Of a stretch of DNA of 5,451 nt, positions 1-5,451 are shown one piece after another. The notes under the pieces are model-generated. The model was given only the letters and a program-made list of their open reading frames with translations. It ran no database searches and was not told the origin of the DNA. Location of the stretch: NCBI GenBank assembly GCA_026713405.1, contig JAPOON010000261.1:1-5451 (forward strand). Reading direction: 5' to 3'. Numbering within the stretch: the stretch's first letter is position 1; each line of letters opens with the position of its first letter. The stretch comes from Gammaproteobacteria bacterium. GTDB taxonomy: Bacteria > Pseudomonadota > Gammaproteobacteria > Pseudomonadales > Azotimanducaceae_A. A program made the position numbers and the translations under genes.

Positions 1-863
1 AGCCAGTGTTTCACGGCCCGTGGAAAGTCGTCCACCACGCGCAGATCGACGGCGAAGTTGCTGTGAGTGGGGCAGGGCGCTTCCGTCAGCCAGTGTCCGC
101 GCCCGATTCGGTCCAGGTCGATGCCCGCCAGGTTCAGCGCCGTACGGTCGCCGGCGGCCGCGCGGTCGGCTTCGTGATTCTGGGCGCGGATGCCTCGCAC
201 CCTCACCTTCTCGCCGCTGGGGAATATGAAAAGTTCCTGGTTGCGGACCACCGTTCCCGCGTGCACCGTGCCGGTTGCCACCAGGCCCGTTCCCCGAACG
301 TTGAATGCCCGGTCCACGGCGAGACGGAACTGTCCGGAGGATTCCTGGAGGCCCTGGTCATGATGCGCATCCCAGAGCGTCCGGGTCAGTTTCCGGATGC
401 CCATTCCGGTCTCGGCGGAGGTGCGGATGACGGGTGCGCCTTCCAGAAAAGTGCCGGCTGCCAGCCCGCGGATCTCTCGTTCCGCCGCCTCAACTCGTTC
501 GGGACTCACCCGGTCGCACTTGGTCAGGGCGATAAGCCCGCGCCGTACCCCGGTCAGTTCGAGGATCTGCAGGTGCTCGCGGCTCTGCGGCATGGGGCCG
601 TCGTCCGCGGCGACGGTGAGCAGGGCGAACTGCCGGGCGGCGACGCCGGCCACCATGTTGTGGATGAAGCGGTGGTGGCCGGGTACGTCGACGAATCCCA
701 GGACATGGCTGTTGTCGGCGCCGTCCACCGCGTAGGCGAAACCCAGGTCGATGGTCAGCCCGCGCTGGCGTTCCTCGCGCAGCGTGTCGGTTTCGACGCC
801 GGGGATGGCCCGGACCAGGCTGGTCTTGCCGTGGTCGACGTGGCCGGCCAGCGTGACGATCAT
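1..863 (-). CDS. selB: Selenocysteine-specific translation elongation factor SelB (N-terminal part, cut by left window edge)
   Basis: SelB is an EF-Tu-like GTPase that carries Sec-tRNA(Sec) to the ribosome at UGA codons marked by a SECIS hairpin. The 287 visible codons hold a complete GTPase domain. The G1 loop is GHVDHGKTSL at residues 7-16, the switch I motif is RGLTIDL at 34-40, G3 is DVPGHH at 59-64, G4 is TKCD at 114-117, and a G5-like TSAETG starts at 149. A second beta-barrel domain follows from about residue 178, with the FNVRGTGLVATGTV signature at 187-200. Full SelB proteins are usually a little over 600 residues, so the winged-helix SECIS-binding half lies beyond the left edge. The ATG at 863 is well fixed because an in-frame TAA lies seven codons upstream with no other start between. 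The Shine-Dalgarno sequence is weak. The gene follows selA on the same strand after 77 bases, the usual selAB order. Confidence 0.96.
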   Translation of the reverse strand, partial: MIVTLAGHVDHGKTSLVRAIPGVETDTLREERQRGLTIDLGFAYAVDGADNSHVLGFVDVPGHHRFIHNMVAGVAARQFALLTVAADDGPMPQSREHLQILELTGVRRGLIALTKCDRVSPERVEAAEREIRGLAAGTFLEGAPVIRTSAETGMGIRKLTRTLWDAHHDQGLQESSGQFRLAVDRAFNVRGTGLVATGTVHAGTVVRNQELFIFPSGEKVRVRGIRAQNHEADRAAAGDRTALNLAGIDLDRIGRGHWLTEAPCPTHSNFAVDLRVVDDFPRAVKHW

Positions 864-876
864 GAAGAACGGACCC

Positions 877-892
877 GGTGGTTATCCCCACC
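877..892 (-). other. Small hairpin in the selA-selB gap
   Basis: On the minus strand GGTGG and CCACC form a perfect 5-bp stem around the 6-base loop GGATAA, ending 13 bases before the selB start codon. The left arm and loop hold the only strongly purine-rich, SD-like stretch (AGGTGGGGA) in the gap, but it is about 20 bases from the ATG, further than usual. It could affect selB translation or coupling to selA, or it may be a chance structure in GC-rich DNA. There is no T-run after it, so it is not a terminator. Confidence 0.3.
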
Positions 893-940
893 TGCGAGGA
901 CGGCGCACGAGCACGCGAGAGTTGTGCAACAGCCCATGCT

Positions 941-2299
941 TCAAAGCTCTTCGAGCGCGGCGAGCAGCCCGCCGAAATCCACCACGGCACGAAGATCCAA
1001 CCATAGCGCGCCTTGCTGAATGCGCCCGACGACGGGCTGGGGCAGTTTCCTGAGCCTTTCCTCGAGATCCCGCACCTTTCTCGACTGCGCATGCCGGATC
1101 ACCACGGCGCGGCTTTCCAGCGTCTTGTCGGGCACGGCACCGCTGCCGATCTGGGCAGCGGACGCGGCAACCTCCAGTTCGAATCCGGTCAGTCTGTCGG
1201 CGAGAGCGTCACGCAATTTGCCGGCGCGTTTCTCCAGGTCCGCGAGCGGTGTAGTCAGGAGGCGCAACAGGGGAATCCTGAGCGGCGCCTGATCGGGTTC
1301 TTCATAGATCTTCAAAGTGGCATCCAGCATGGCCAGCGTGACCTTGTCGGCCCGCAGCGCCCGCTTGAGCGGATTGCCTTTCAGTTGGGGAACGAGGTCC
1401 TTGCGCCCGGCGATCAGGCCCGGCTGCACCCCGCCCAGGAGTTTGTCGCCGCTGAAGGTCACCAGGTGCGCGCCGGCGTCCAGAACCTGGTTGGGCATCG
1501 GTTCGTGGGGCAGGCCGAACTTGCGGAGGTCGAGCAGGGCGCCACTGCCCAGGTCAACGCACAGCGGAATGCCGTGCCTGTCGGCGAGAGCGGCGAGTTG
1601 CGAGGTGGGCGCCTCGGCGGTAAAGCCCTCGATGTGATAGTTGCTGGTGTGCACCTTGAGCAGCATGGCGGCATCGCCCGCTACCGCCTCGAAGTCCTTC
1701 AGGTGGGTGCGATTGGTGGTACCCACTTCCACCAGCCGGCAACCGGCGCGCTCCATGAGGTCCGGCAGCCGGAAACTGCCGCCGATCTCGATGAGTTCGC
1801 CGCGGGAAACCGGCACGGGCAGGCCGAGCGCAAAGGCATTGAGCACGAGCAGCAGGGCGGCGGCGTTGTTGTTCACTACGGTTGCGGCTTCGGCGCCGGC
1901 AAGCCGGGTCAGGCGCTCTTCCACAACGCGCTCGCGGTCTCCCCGGCCGCCCCGGGCCAGATCGTACTCGAGGTTCATGGCGCCGGTGACCAGGGGCCTT
2001 ATCGAATCCCACAGTTCGCCGCTCATGGGAGCCCGGCCGAGGTTCGTGTGAATGACCGTTCCGGTCAGGTTGTGAACCGGCCGGTAACCCTGACCGGCCA
2101 GGGCCGCTTCGAGTCGTTCGGCGTAGCCCTCGGGAGTGGCGGCCCAATCCGGGATTGCACCGTCGGCGCGCAGTTCGCCCTGCAGCTTCCGCAACGTCCG
2201 TTTCACAGAGGCCGGCCCATGGTGGGCGACGAGAGGCTGCAGGGCGGGGGCATTGACCAGTTTGTCGATACCGGGCAGATCGCTGGGTTGCATGGCCAT
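941..2299 (-). CDS. selA: L-seryl-tRNA(Sec) selenium transferase (selenocysteine synthase)
   Basis: SelA is a PLP-dependent cytoplasmic enzyme that converts Ser-tRNA(Sec) to Sec-tRNA(Sec) using selenophosphate. With the start at 2299 it is 452 residues; E. coli SelA is 463. The N-terminal motif LPGIDKL matches the family start, where E. coli has LPAIDRL. The core motifs follow in order: NLTGTVIHTNLGRAP, NLEYDL, AATVVNNNAAALLL, EVGTTNRTHL, KVHTSNYHIEGF, CVDLGSGALLDL and TFSGDKLLGG. The lysine in that last motif (about K286 here) is the expected PLP-binding residue, K295 in E. coli. The reading frame stays open to 2545, but that extension is arginine-rich and unlike SelA. ATGs at 2332 and 2293 are alternative starts; 2299 or 2293 fit the homologue N-terminus best. 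None has a strong SD. It is followed by selB after 77 bases and diverges from the dehydrogenase gene at 2629. Confidence 0.97.
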   Translation of the reverse strand: MAMQPSDLPGIDKLVNAPALQPLVAHHGPASVKRTLRKLQGELRADGAIPDWAATPEGYAERLEAALAGQGYRPVHNLTGTVIHTNLGRAPMSGELWDSIRPLVTGAMNLEYDLARGGRGDRERVVEERLTRLAGAEAATVVNNNAAALLLVLNAFALGLPVPVSRGELIEIGGSFRLPDLMERAGCRLVEVGTTNRTHLKDFEAVAGDAAMLLKVHTSNYHIEGFTAEAPTSQLAALADRHGIPLCVDLGSGALLDLRKFGLPHEPMPNQVLDAGAHLVTFSGDKLLGGVQPGLIAGRKDLVPQLKGNPLKRALRADKVTLAMLDATLKIYEEPDQAPLRIPLLRLLTTPLADLEKRAGKLRDALADRLTGFELEVAASAAQIGSGAVPDKTLESRAVVIRHAQSRKVRDLEERLRKLPQPVVGRIQQGALWLDLRAVVDFGGLLAALEEL

Positions 2300-2345
2300 T
2301 TGTTCCGACTGGCGGTGTCTTGTTGCCTTCATCGGCAGGCCCGGG

Positions 2346-2351
2346 AGTTTA
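2346..2351 (-). promoter_or_regulatory. Possible -10 element for selA
   Basis: The minus strand reads TAAACT here, a partial match to TATAAT, about 46 bases upstream of the chosen selA start at 2299. No good -35 lies at the usual distance. If real, it would put transcription initiation near 2339. That leaves almost no leader for the ATG at 2332 and favours 2299 or 2293. This is weak evidence. Confidence 0.2.
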
Positions 2352-2538
2352 ACCCGTCTCCGGTCGGAGCGGGCGCGGTCGCCCCCCGAAGCCCCGGCCG
2401 TCCCGCGAACACGGGCAGCGTCGGCCATGGCCGGTCGCCATTGATGTGGCCGCCGATACGCGGTACGTCGGGTTCGGCGACAACGGGGAGGCAGGCATCG
2501 ACCCCGGCATGCCACCAACCGTGTGACGACGGGTGCTT

Positions 2539-2568
2539 GGTACAACGGCCGGAAAACCCGGCCGTACC
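2539..2568. repeat. Strong interrupted inverted repeat (hairpin or operator)
   Basis: CGGCCGG at 2546-2552 is perfectly complementary to CCGGCCG at 2558-2564 across the loop AAAAC. An outer arm, GGTA at 2539-2542 with TACC at 2565-2568, extends the pairing to 11 bp with a 3-base bulge (CAA) on one side. No T-run follows on either strand, so it does not look like an intrinsic terminator. It lies about 60-90 bases upstream of the dehydrogenase start, in the divergent promoter region. A regulator-binding site or a structured element are both possible. Confidence 0.5.
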
Positions 2569-2571
2569 CGT

Positions 2572-2586
2572 GGTGAAACAGTCACC
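2572..2586. promoter_or_regulatory. Candidate operator GGTGA-N5-TCACC
   Basis: A perfect 5-bp inverted repeat with a 5-base spacer (AACAG) lies 7 bases before the -10-like TAAACT of the plus-strand dehydrogenase, where the -35 element would be. The spacing and symmetry are those of a dimeric transcription factor site. The half-site does not identify a particular regulator, and the E. coli CRP consensus (TGTGA-N6-TCACA) is not met. The operator function is inferred. Confidence 0.35.
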
Positions 2587-2592
2587 CTGCGC

Positions 2593-2598
2593 TAAACT
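2593..2598 (+). promoter_or_regulatory. Possible -10 element for the dehydrogenase gene
   Basis: TAAACT, preceded by GC and followed by GCCGCC, resembles a sigma-70 -10 box and lies 30 bases before the ATG at 2629. That would give a short leader of about 25 bases. The -35 at 16-18 bases is poor, and the position is overlapped by the GGTGA-N5-TCACC repeat, so an activator-dependent promoter is possible. Confidence 0.3.
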
Positions 2599-2613
2599 GC
2601 CGCCTTTTCCTTC

Positions 2614-2619
2614 AGGGGG
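2614..2619 (+). promoter_or_regulatory. Ribosome binding site of the dehydrogenase gene
   Basis: AGGGGG lies 9 bases upstream of the ATG at 2629. It is a good Shine-Dalgarno match at normal spacing and supports that start. The protein begins directly with the Rossmann strand, so no earlier start is needed. Confidence 0.75.
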
Positions 2620-2628
2620 CGTAACCGG

Positions 2629-3501
2629 ATGTCCAAACCCACCGCGGCATTTATCGGGCTCGGCGTCATGGGCTATCCCATGGCGGGTCATCTCGCTGCT
2701 GCCGGCTATCCCATGCGGGTATACAACCGGACGGCGTCAAAGGCCGTGGCCTGGGTGGAGGAACACACCGGGGAGGCGTTCGCCTCGCCGGAAGAGGCGG
2801 CAGCCGGTGCCGAACTCGTCTTCATGTGTGTCGGCAACGACGACGATGTTCGCTCGGTCAGTCTCGGCGACGGCGGGGTGTTGAGCGGCATGCGCCCGGG
2901 CGGGGTCCTGGTGGACAACACCACCGTTTCCGCGGAAGTGGCCAGGGAAGTGGCGGCGGCAGCGCGCGCCCGGGGCATCGGGTTCGTGGATGCGCCCGTC
3001 TCCGGGGGCCAGGCGGGTGCGGAGAATGGCCAGCTCACCATCATGGCGGGCGGCGATTCGGCGGACTACGAGCGCGTTGCGCCCCTATTCGAGTGCTACG
3101 GGAAATTCTCGCGGCTCATGGGCCCGGTCGGTGCCGGCCAGCTCACCAAGATGGTCAACCAGATCTGTATTGCCGGCGTGGTGCAGGGCTTGAGCGAGGG
3201 CATCGACTTCGCGCAACGGGTCGGGCTGGATGCGGATGCCGTGGTCGACGTCATCTCCAAGGGGGCCGCCCAGTCCTGGCAGATGGAGAATCGCGCGCAC
3301 ACCATGGCGCGGGACGAGTTTGATTTCGGCTTTGCCGTGCAGTGGATGCGCAAGGACCTGGACATCACGCTTCGCACCGGCCGGGCGCACGCGGCCCGGT
3401 TACCGCTTACCGCCCTTGTCGATCAGTTCTACGCCGATGTCCAGGCCCTCGGCGGCAACCGTTGGGATACCTCAAGCCTGATTGCCCGATTGCGCGACTG
3501 A
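2629..3501 (+). CDS. NAD(P)-dependent beta-hydroxyacid dehydrogenase (3-hydroxyisobutyrate dehydrogenase / glyoxylate reductase family)
   Basis: This 290-residue cytoplasmic oxidoreductase has the usual length and full domain order of the family. The N-terminal Rossmann fold carries FIGLGVMGYPMAGHL at residues 8-22. The NRT at 33-35 after the second strand is where NADP-preferring members carry N-R-T and NAD-preferring ones an acidic residue, so NADPH use is inferred. The substrate-binding motif DAPVSGGQAGAENG spans 121-134. The catalytic motif GAGQLTKMVNQ has K174 as the expected catalytic lysine and N177 beside it. The C-terminal all-helical domain includes GAAQSW (212-217) and RKDLDI (241-246). 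Likely reactions are reduction of glyoxylate, succinic semialdehyde or tartronate semialdehyde, or oxidation of 3-hydroxyisobutyrate; the sequence alone does not settle which. It stands alone: divergent from selA and convergent with gltA, with no valine-degradation or glyoxylate-pathway neighbours in view. Confidence 0.93.
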   Translation: MSKPTAAFIGLGVMGYPMAGHLAAAGYPMRVYNRTASKAVAWVEEHTGEAFASPEEAAAGAELVFMCVGNDDDVRSVSLGDGGVLSGMRPGGVLVDNTTVSAEVAREVAAAARARGIGFVDAPVSGGQAGAENGQLTIMAGGDSADYERVAPLFECYGKFSRLMGPVGAGQLTKMVNQICIAGVVQGLSEGIDFAQRVGLDADAVVDVISKGAAQSWQMENRAHTMARDEFDFGFAVQWMRKDLDITLRTGRAHAARLPLTALVDQFYADVQALGGNRWDTSSLIARLRD

Positions 3502-3554
3502 CCTCGAGTGCCAAAAGTTTCCAACCCGGCCCGTTCACGCGTCTGCCCATCCTG

Positions 3555-3588
3555 CGGGTTCAGCGAATGTACGGGCTGCAGGAACCCG
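3555..3588. repeat. Inverted repeat in the convergent gap
   Basis: CGGGTTC at 3555-3561 pairs perfectly with GAACCCG at 3582-3588 around a 20-base loop. It lies 54 bases after the dehydrogenase stop. No T-run follows on either strand, so it is a poor intrinsic terminator. It may help end or stabilise the dehydrogenase transcript, or be chance. Confidence 0.25.
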
Positions 3589-3620
3589 GAGTGAGTTCAA
3601 ACGGCTGACCCGTAAGCGAT

Positions 3621-3638
3621 TCTGGCGCTAAAGCCAGA
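3621..3638. terminator. Small hairpin just after the gltA stop
   Basis: TCTGGC and GCCAGA form a perfect 6-bp stem with a 6-base loop, 2 bases beyond the gltA stop codon on the minus strand. The bases after it (AATCGCTTACGG) are not a T-tract, so termination would be weak or Rho-assisted. It may instead protect the 3' end of the gltA mRNA. Confidence 0.3.
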
Positions 3639-3640
3639 TG

Positions 3641-4942
3641 TCAGGCCGACGGCCGCTCCGCCAGCGGCACATAGTCCCGCCGCTTGGGCCCGTGATACAA
3701 CTGCCGCGGCCGGCCGAGCCGGTACGGGCCGCTGATCATCTCGTTCCAGTGGGCAATCCAGCCCGGCGTGCGGCCGATGGCGAAGATCACCGTGAACATC
3801 TCGACGGGTATGCCGATCGCCTTCAGGATGATGCCCGAATAGAAATCGACATTGGGATACAGCCGCTTCTCGACGAAGAACTCGTCCTCCAGCGCAATCT
3901 TCTCCAACCGCTGGGCCATGCGCAGTTCGGGGTTGTCGTCTACCCCGAGTTCCTCGAGCACCTCGTGACAGGTCTGCTGCATGACTGTTGCCCGGGGGTC
4001 GTAGTTCTTGTAGACCCGGTGGCCGAAGCCCATCAGGCGGAACGGGTCGTCCCTGTCCTTGGCATTCCTGACGAACTTGTCGATGTTTTTCTCGTCGCCG
4101 ATCTGGTCGAGCATGTTCAGCACGGCCTCGTTCGCGCCGCCGTGGGCAGGGCCCCACAGCGCGGCGATGCCGGCCGCTATGCAGGCGAACGGATTGGCGC
4201 CGGTGGAACCCGCGAGCCGCACCGTGGATGTCGATGCGTTCTGCTCGTGATCCGCATGCAGCAGGAAGATGCGGTCCATGGCCCGCGATAGCACGGGATT
4301 CACCTCGTACTCTTCACAGGGTGTGGCGAACATCATGTGCAGGAAGTTCTCCGCGTGGCGGAGGTCGTTGCGGGGATAGATGAAGGGTTCGCCGCGGGAG
4401 TACTTGTAGCTCATGGCGGCGAGTGTCGGCATCTTGGCGATCAGGCGGTAGGCCGTGGTGCGCCGGTGCTCGGCGTTGTCGATATCGAGCGAGTCGTGAT
4501 AGAAGGCCGACAGGGCGCCGACGACGCCGCACATGATGGCCATGGGGTGGGCATCCCGGCGAAAGCCCCGGTACAGGAAACGGAGCTGGTCGTGAACCAT
4601 GGTGTAGCGCTTGATGGTTTCGACGAAGCCGCTCTGTGCGTCGGCATCGGGCAATTCGCCGTTCAGCAGCAGGTACGCCAGTTCCAGGTAATCCGACTGC
4701 TCCGCCAACTGCTCGATAGGGTATCCGCGGTGCAGCAGCAGGCCCGCGTTTCCGTCGATGTAGGTGATCTCGGAGTCGCAGGCGGCGGTGGATACGAAAC
4801 CGGGGTCGTAGGTGAAGTAACCCAGGCTGGTGAGCTTGCCCACGTCAATGACATTCGGCCCTTCGCTGCCCTCGTACATGGGCAACTCGATTTCCTTGTC
4901 GTCAACGGTCAGGCGGGCAATCTTGCCGTTGGCCTCTACCAT
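3641..4942 (-). CDS. gltA: Citrate synthase, type II (hexameric, Gram-negative type)
   Basis: It catalyses oxaloacetate + acetyl-CoA + water to citrate + CoA, the entry step of the TCA cycle, in the cytoplasm. The 433 residues closely match E. coli GltA (427) along their length. The small N-terminal beta domain of type II enzymes is present, with [20 protein letters not shown] and [18 protein letters not shown] (residues 59-76). Active-site motifs are [10 protein letters not shown] with H229 and H232, [10 protein letters not shown] with H267, GFGHRVY with H308, and YPNVDFYSG with D366. The catalytic triad is H267, H308 and D366. The cysteine in [11 protein letters not shown] (C209) corresponds to C206 of E. 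coli, and Y148, R166 and K170 match other residues of the NADH site, so NADH inhibition is likely. The start at 4942 is supported by GGAGG 4 bases upstream and by N-terminal agreement with homologues. It has its own upstream region. Confidence 0.98.
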   Translation of the reverse strand: MVEANGKIARLTVDDKEIELPMYEGSEGPNVIDVGKLTSLGYFTYDPGFVSTAACDSEITYIDGNAGLLLHRGYPIEQLAEQSDYLELAYLLLNGELPDADAQSGFVETIKRYTMVHDQLRFLYRGFRRDAHPMAIMCGVVGALSAFYHDSLDIDNAEHRRTTAYRLIAKMPTLAAMSYKYSRGEPFIYPRNDLRHAENFLHMMFATPCEEYEVNPVLSRAMDRIFLLHADHEQNASTSTVRLAGSTGANPFACIAAGIAALWGPAHGGANEAVLNMLDQIGDEKNIDKFVRNAKDRDDPFRLMGFGHRVYKNYDPRATVMQQTCHEVLEELGVDDNPELRMAQRLEKIALEDEFFVEKRLYPNVDFYSGIILKAIGIPVEMFTVIFAIGRTPGWIAHWNEMISGPYRLGRPRQLYHGPKRRDYVPLAERPSA

Positions 4943-4957
4943 ACAGCCTCCCTGTAT
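4941..4957 (-). promoter_or_regulatory. gltA ribosome binding site in a hairpin loop touching the start codon
   Basis: The minus strand reads ATACAG-GGAGG-CTGTAT followed by G. The two 6-base arms are perfectly complementary, the 5-base loop is exactly the Shine-Dalgarno GGAGG, and the last two bases of the right arm are the A and T of the gltA ATG. Loop display could help 30S capture, while pairing of the start codon could slow initiation. SD-to-ATG spacing is 4 bases, shorter than ideal. The structure is read directly; the regulatory role is inferred. Confidence 0.6.
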
Positions 4958-5102
4958 ATCGCCGCCTGCGGTTCGCCGCGGCGGCGGTTCTTGGTTTTTG
5001 GGGCAGCGTACAAAACTGGCGCCGCCAAACTCGATACTGCCGGCGCGGCGCCGTCGGGCTTCCCCAAGGGATACGAAGGGGTGAACCCCGCTCGTGAAAC
5101 TG
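4958..5102 (-). other. Long GC-rich leader region of gltA
   Basis: If transcription starts just after the TATAAT at 5103-5108, gltA has a leader of about 150 bases. It can fold locally in several places: GGGG-TTCA-CCCC on the minus strand (5078-5089), CGGCG-N3-CGCCG (5041-5053), and the 10-base palindrome CGCCGCGGCG (4974-4983). No known riboswitch core was recognised, no short leader peptide with convincing features was seen, and no T-tract suggests an attenuator. Confidence 0.35.
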
Positions 5103-5108
5103 ATTATA
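5103..5108 (-). promoter_or_regulatory. Likely -10 element of the gltA promoter
   Basis: The minus strand carries a perfect TATAAT in an AT-rich patch (GTAATATGTATAATCA) inside otherwise GC-rich DNA, facing gltA. At 17 bases upstream the hexamer is CAAGCG, a poor -35. The match to TATAAT is exact, but a weak -35 overlapped by an inverted repeat suggests a regulated or activator-aided promoter. Confidence 0.5.
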
Positions 5109-5120
5109 CATATTACGGAG

Positions 5121-5141
5121 CCGATCGCTTGACTTGATCGG
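5121..5141. promoter_or_regulatory. Inverted repeat CCGATC-N9-GATCGG upstream of the gltA -10
   Basis: Perfect 6-base arms are separated by GCTTGACTT. The repeat covers the -35 position of the inferred gltA promoter and extends upstream of it, a typical location for an activator or repressor site. No specific regulator is recognised from the half-site. Confidence 0.35.
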
Positions 5142-5151
5142 GTGCAAATTT

Positions 5152-5177
5152 AAAAACGTGGCCCGCTGATGCCCAGC
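5152..5177 (-). terminator. Weak terminator-like sequence after the peroxidase gene
   Basis: Downstream of the peroxidase stop, the minus strand shows a 4-bp stem, GCTG-GGCAT-CAGC (5165-5177). It is followed 8 bases later by TTTTT and then AAATTT. The T-run is suggestive, but the stem is short and set back from it. It may separate the peroxidase transcript from gltA. Confidence 0.25.
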
Positions 5178-5186
5178 CTGCAGATG

Positions 5187-5451
5187 TCAGTCGGCGAACG
5201 GGTCCTGATGGCCGGCGCGTTCGAGAAACGCCGGGTCGGTCAACGAGTGCAGAAAGGCCAGCAACTCCGCCCGTTCCTGCGCCGTCATGTCGATACCCTT
5301 GACGAACTGGCTCTTGTAGACGTTGGCACGGCCGTCGCCGGCGTTCGCGCCGGTGTCGACGTTGAGGCCGCCGTCTGCGTAGAAGTCGAGCAAGGCTCCC
5401 AGGTTCGGGGTGCTGCCGTCGTGCCTGTAGGGGGCCGTGAGCGCCACGTTG
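5187..5451 (-). CDS. Di-haem cytochrome c peroxidase / MauG-like protein (C-terminal end, cut by right window edge)
   Basis: Only the last 87 codons are present. They begin in the family motif NVALTAPYRHDGS, which in di-haem peroxidases (CcpA, MauG and relatives) lies near the C-terminus after the second haem site. LLDFYADGG follows, then a GDGR segment, KSQFVKG, and the closing helix LTD-type pattern MTAQERAELLAFLHSLTD. The two CXXCH haem motifs and the export signal expected of these periplasmic enzymes would lie beyond the right edge, so activity cannot be judged. The ending, with GDGR, a lysine-serine pair and a final DPF, is reminiscent of the MXAN_0977/MbnH-type di-haem enzymes rather than classical hydrogen peroxide-scavenging CcpA, but this is from memory. 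The gene is upstream of gltA on the same strand, with 244 bases between. Confidence 0.85.
   Translation of the reverse strand, partial: NVALTAPYRHDGSTPNLGALLDFYADGGLNVDTGANAGDGRANVYKSQFVKGIDMTAQERAELLAFLHSLTDPAFLERAGHQDPFAD

Larger units (their letters stand above)
2300..2628. other. Divergent intergenic region between selA and the dehydrogenase gene
   Basis: These 329 bases separate two divergent starts. No tRNA-like cloverleaf, small selenoprotein gene or convincing short CDS was found. The open frames here are arginine- and proline-rich and look like GC-bias artefacts. The dehydrogenase-proximal part holds two inverted repeats (2539-2568 and 2572-2586), a -10-like TAAACT and a good ribosome binding site. 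The selA-proximal part holds a 12-base palindrome (CGGCCATGGCCG, 2422-2433) and a second TAAACT on the minus strand. The stretch from about 2434 to 2530 shows nothing recognisable. Confidence 0.7.

Noticed and set aside
931..975. GCTTCAAAGC on the plus strand, resembling a tRNA-Sec UCA anticodon loop
   Set aside because: No acceptor, D or T arms fit around it, and part of it is the 3' end of the selA coding sequence.
6..1019. A 337-codon plus-strand open frame antisense to selB
   Set aside because: The minus strand holds an unmistakable SelB GTPase domain; the plus-strand product has low-complexity composition and no known motifs.
2465..2485. GTCG-N7-CGAC around GGTTCGG, resembling a tRNA T-arm
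   Set aside because: The stem does not align with the T-loop position of a tRNA, and no other tRNA arms are present.
2300..2545. N-terminal extension of SelA by 82 residues
   Set aside because: The extension is arginine- and proline-rich, unlike any SelA N-terminus, and the family begins near LPGIDKL just after the ATG at 2299.
1013..2884. A 623-codon open frame on the plus strand, antisense to selA and running into the dehydrogenase gene
   Set aside because: It mirrors a GC-rich coding gene on the opposite strand, overlaps two well-identified genes and has no recognisable domain. Long antisense frames are expected at this base composition.
3638..5137. Long plus-strand open frames antisense to gltA
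   Set aside because: They are frame shadows of the citrate synthase gene, rich in valine and glycine, with no family resemblance.
5129..5156. TTGACT followed by TAAAAA on the plus strand, promoter-like
   Set aside because: It points toward the minus-strand peroxidase gene with no plus-strand gene downstream in view, and the -10 match is poor.

Overview
The window is GC-rich, densely coding bacterial chromosome. It has no mobile elements, CRISPR arrays or RNA genes that I can support. The citrate synthase is of the type II (hexameric, NADH-regulated) kind and resembles the E. coli enzyme closely. Together with a bacterial selA-selB pair and a di-haem peroxidase-family gene, this suggests a high-GC proteobacterium, most likely a gammaproteobacterium. 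That placement is inferred from remembered protein families, not from a search.

Layout from left to right: (1) the N-terminal 287 codons of selB on the minus strand, running off the left edge; (2) selA, minus strand, 77 bases upstream of selB and probably cotranscribed with it; (3) a divergent intergenic region of about 330 bases with two clear inverted repeats and weak promoter-like sequences for both sides; (4) a plus-strand beta-hydroxyacid dehydrogenase of the 3-hydroxyisobutyrate dehydrogenase / glyoxylate reductase family; (5) a 139-base convergent gap with two small hairpins; (6) gltA (citrate synthase), minus strand; (7) a 244-base upstream region with a perfect TATAAT and a GC-rich leader that ends in a hairpin displaying the ribosome binding site; (8) the last 87 codons of a di-haem cytochrome c peroxidase/MauG-like protein, minus strand, running off the right edge.

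SelA and SelB act in one pathway. SelA converts Ser-tRNA(Sec) to Sec-tRNA(Sec), and SelB delivers it to in-frame UGA codons. The partners selC (tRNA-Sec), selD and the selenoprotein genes are not visible here. The dehydrogenase, citrate synthase and peroxidase are ordinary metabolic genes with no obvious functional link to selenocysteine synthesis.

I found no convincing undescribed system. The points most worth a second look are regulatory: the gltA ribosome-binding-site hairpin, its structured leader, and the inverted repeats upstream of the dehydrogenase.
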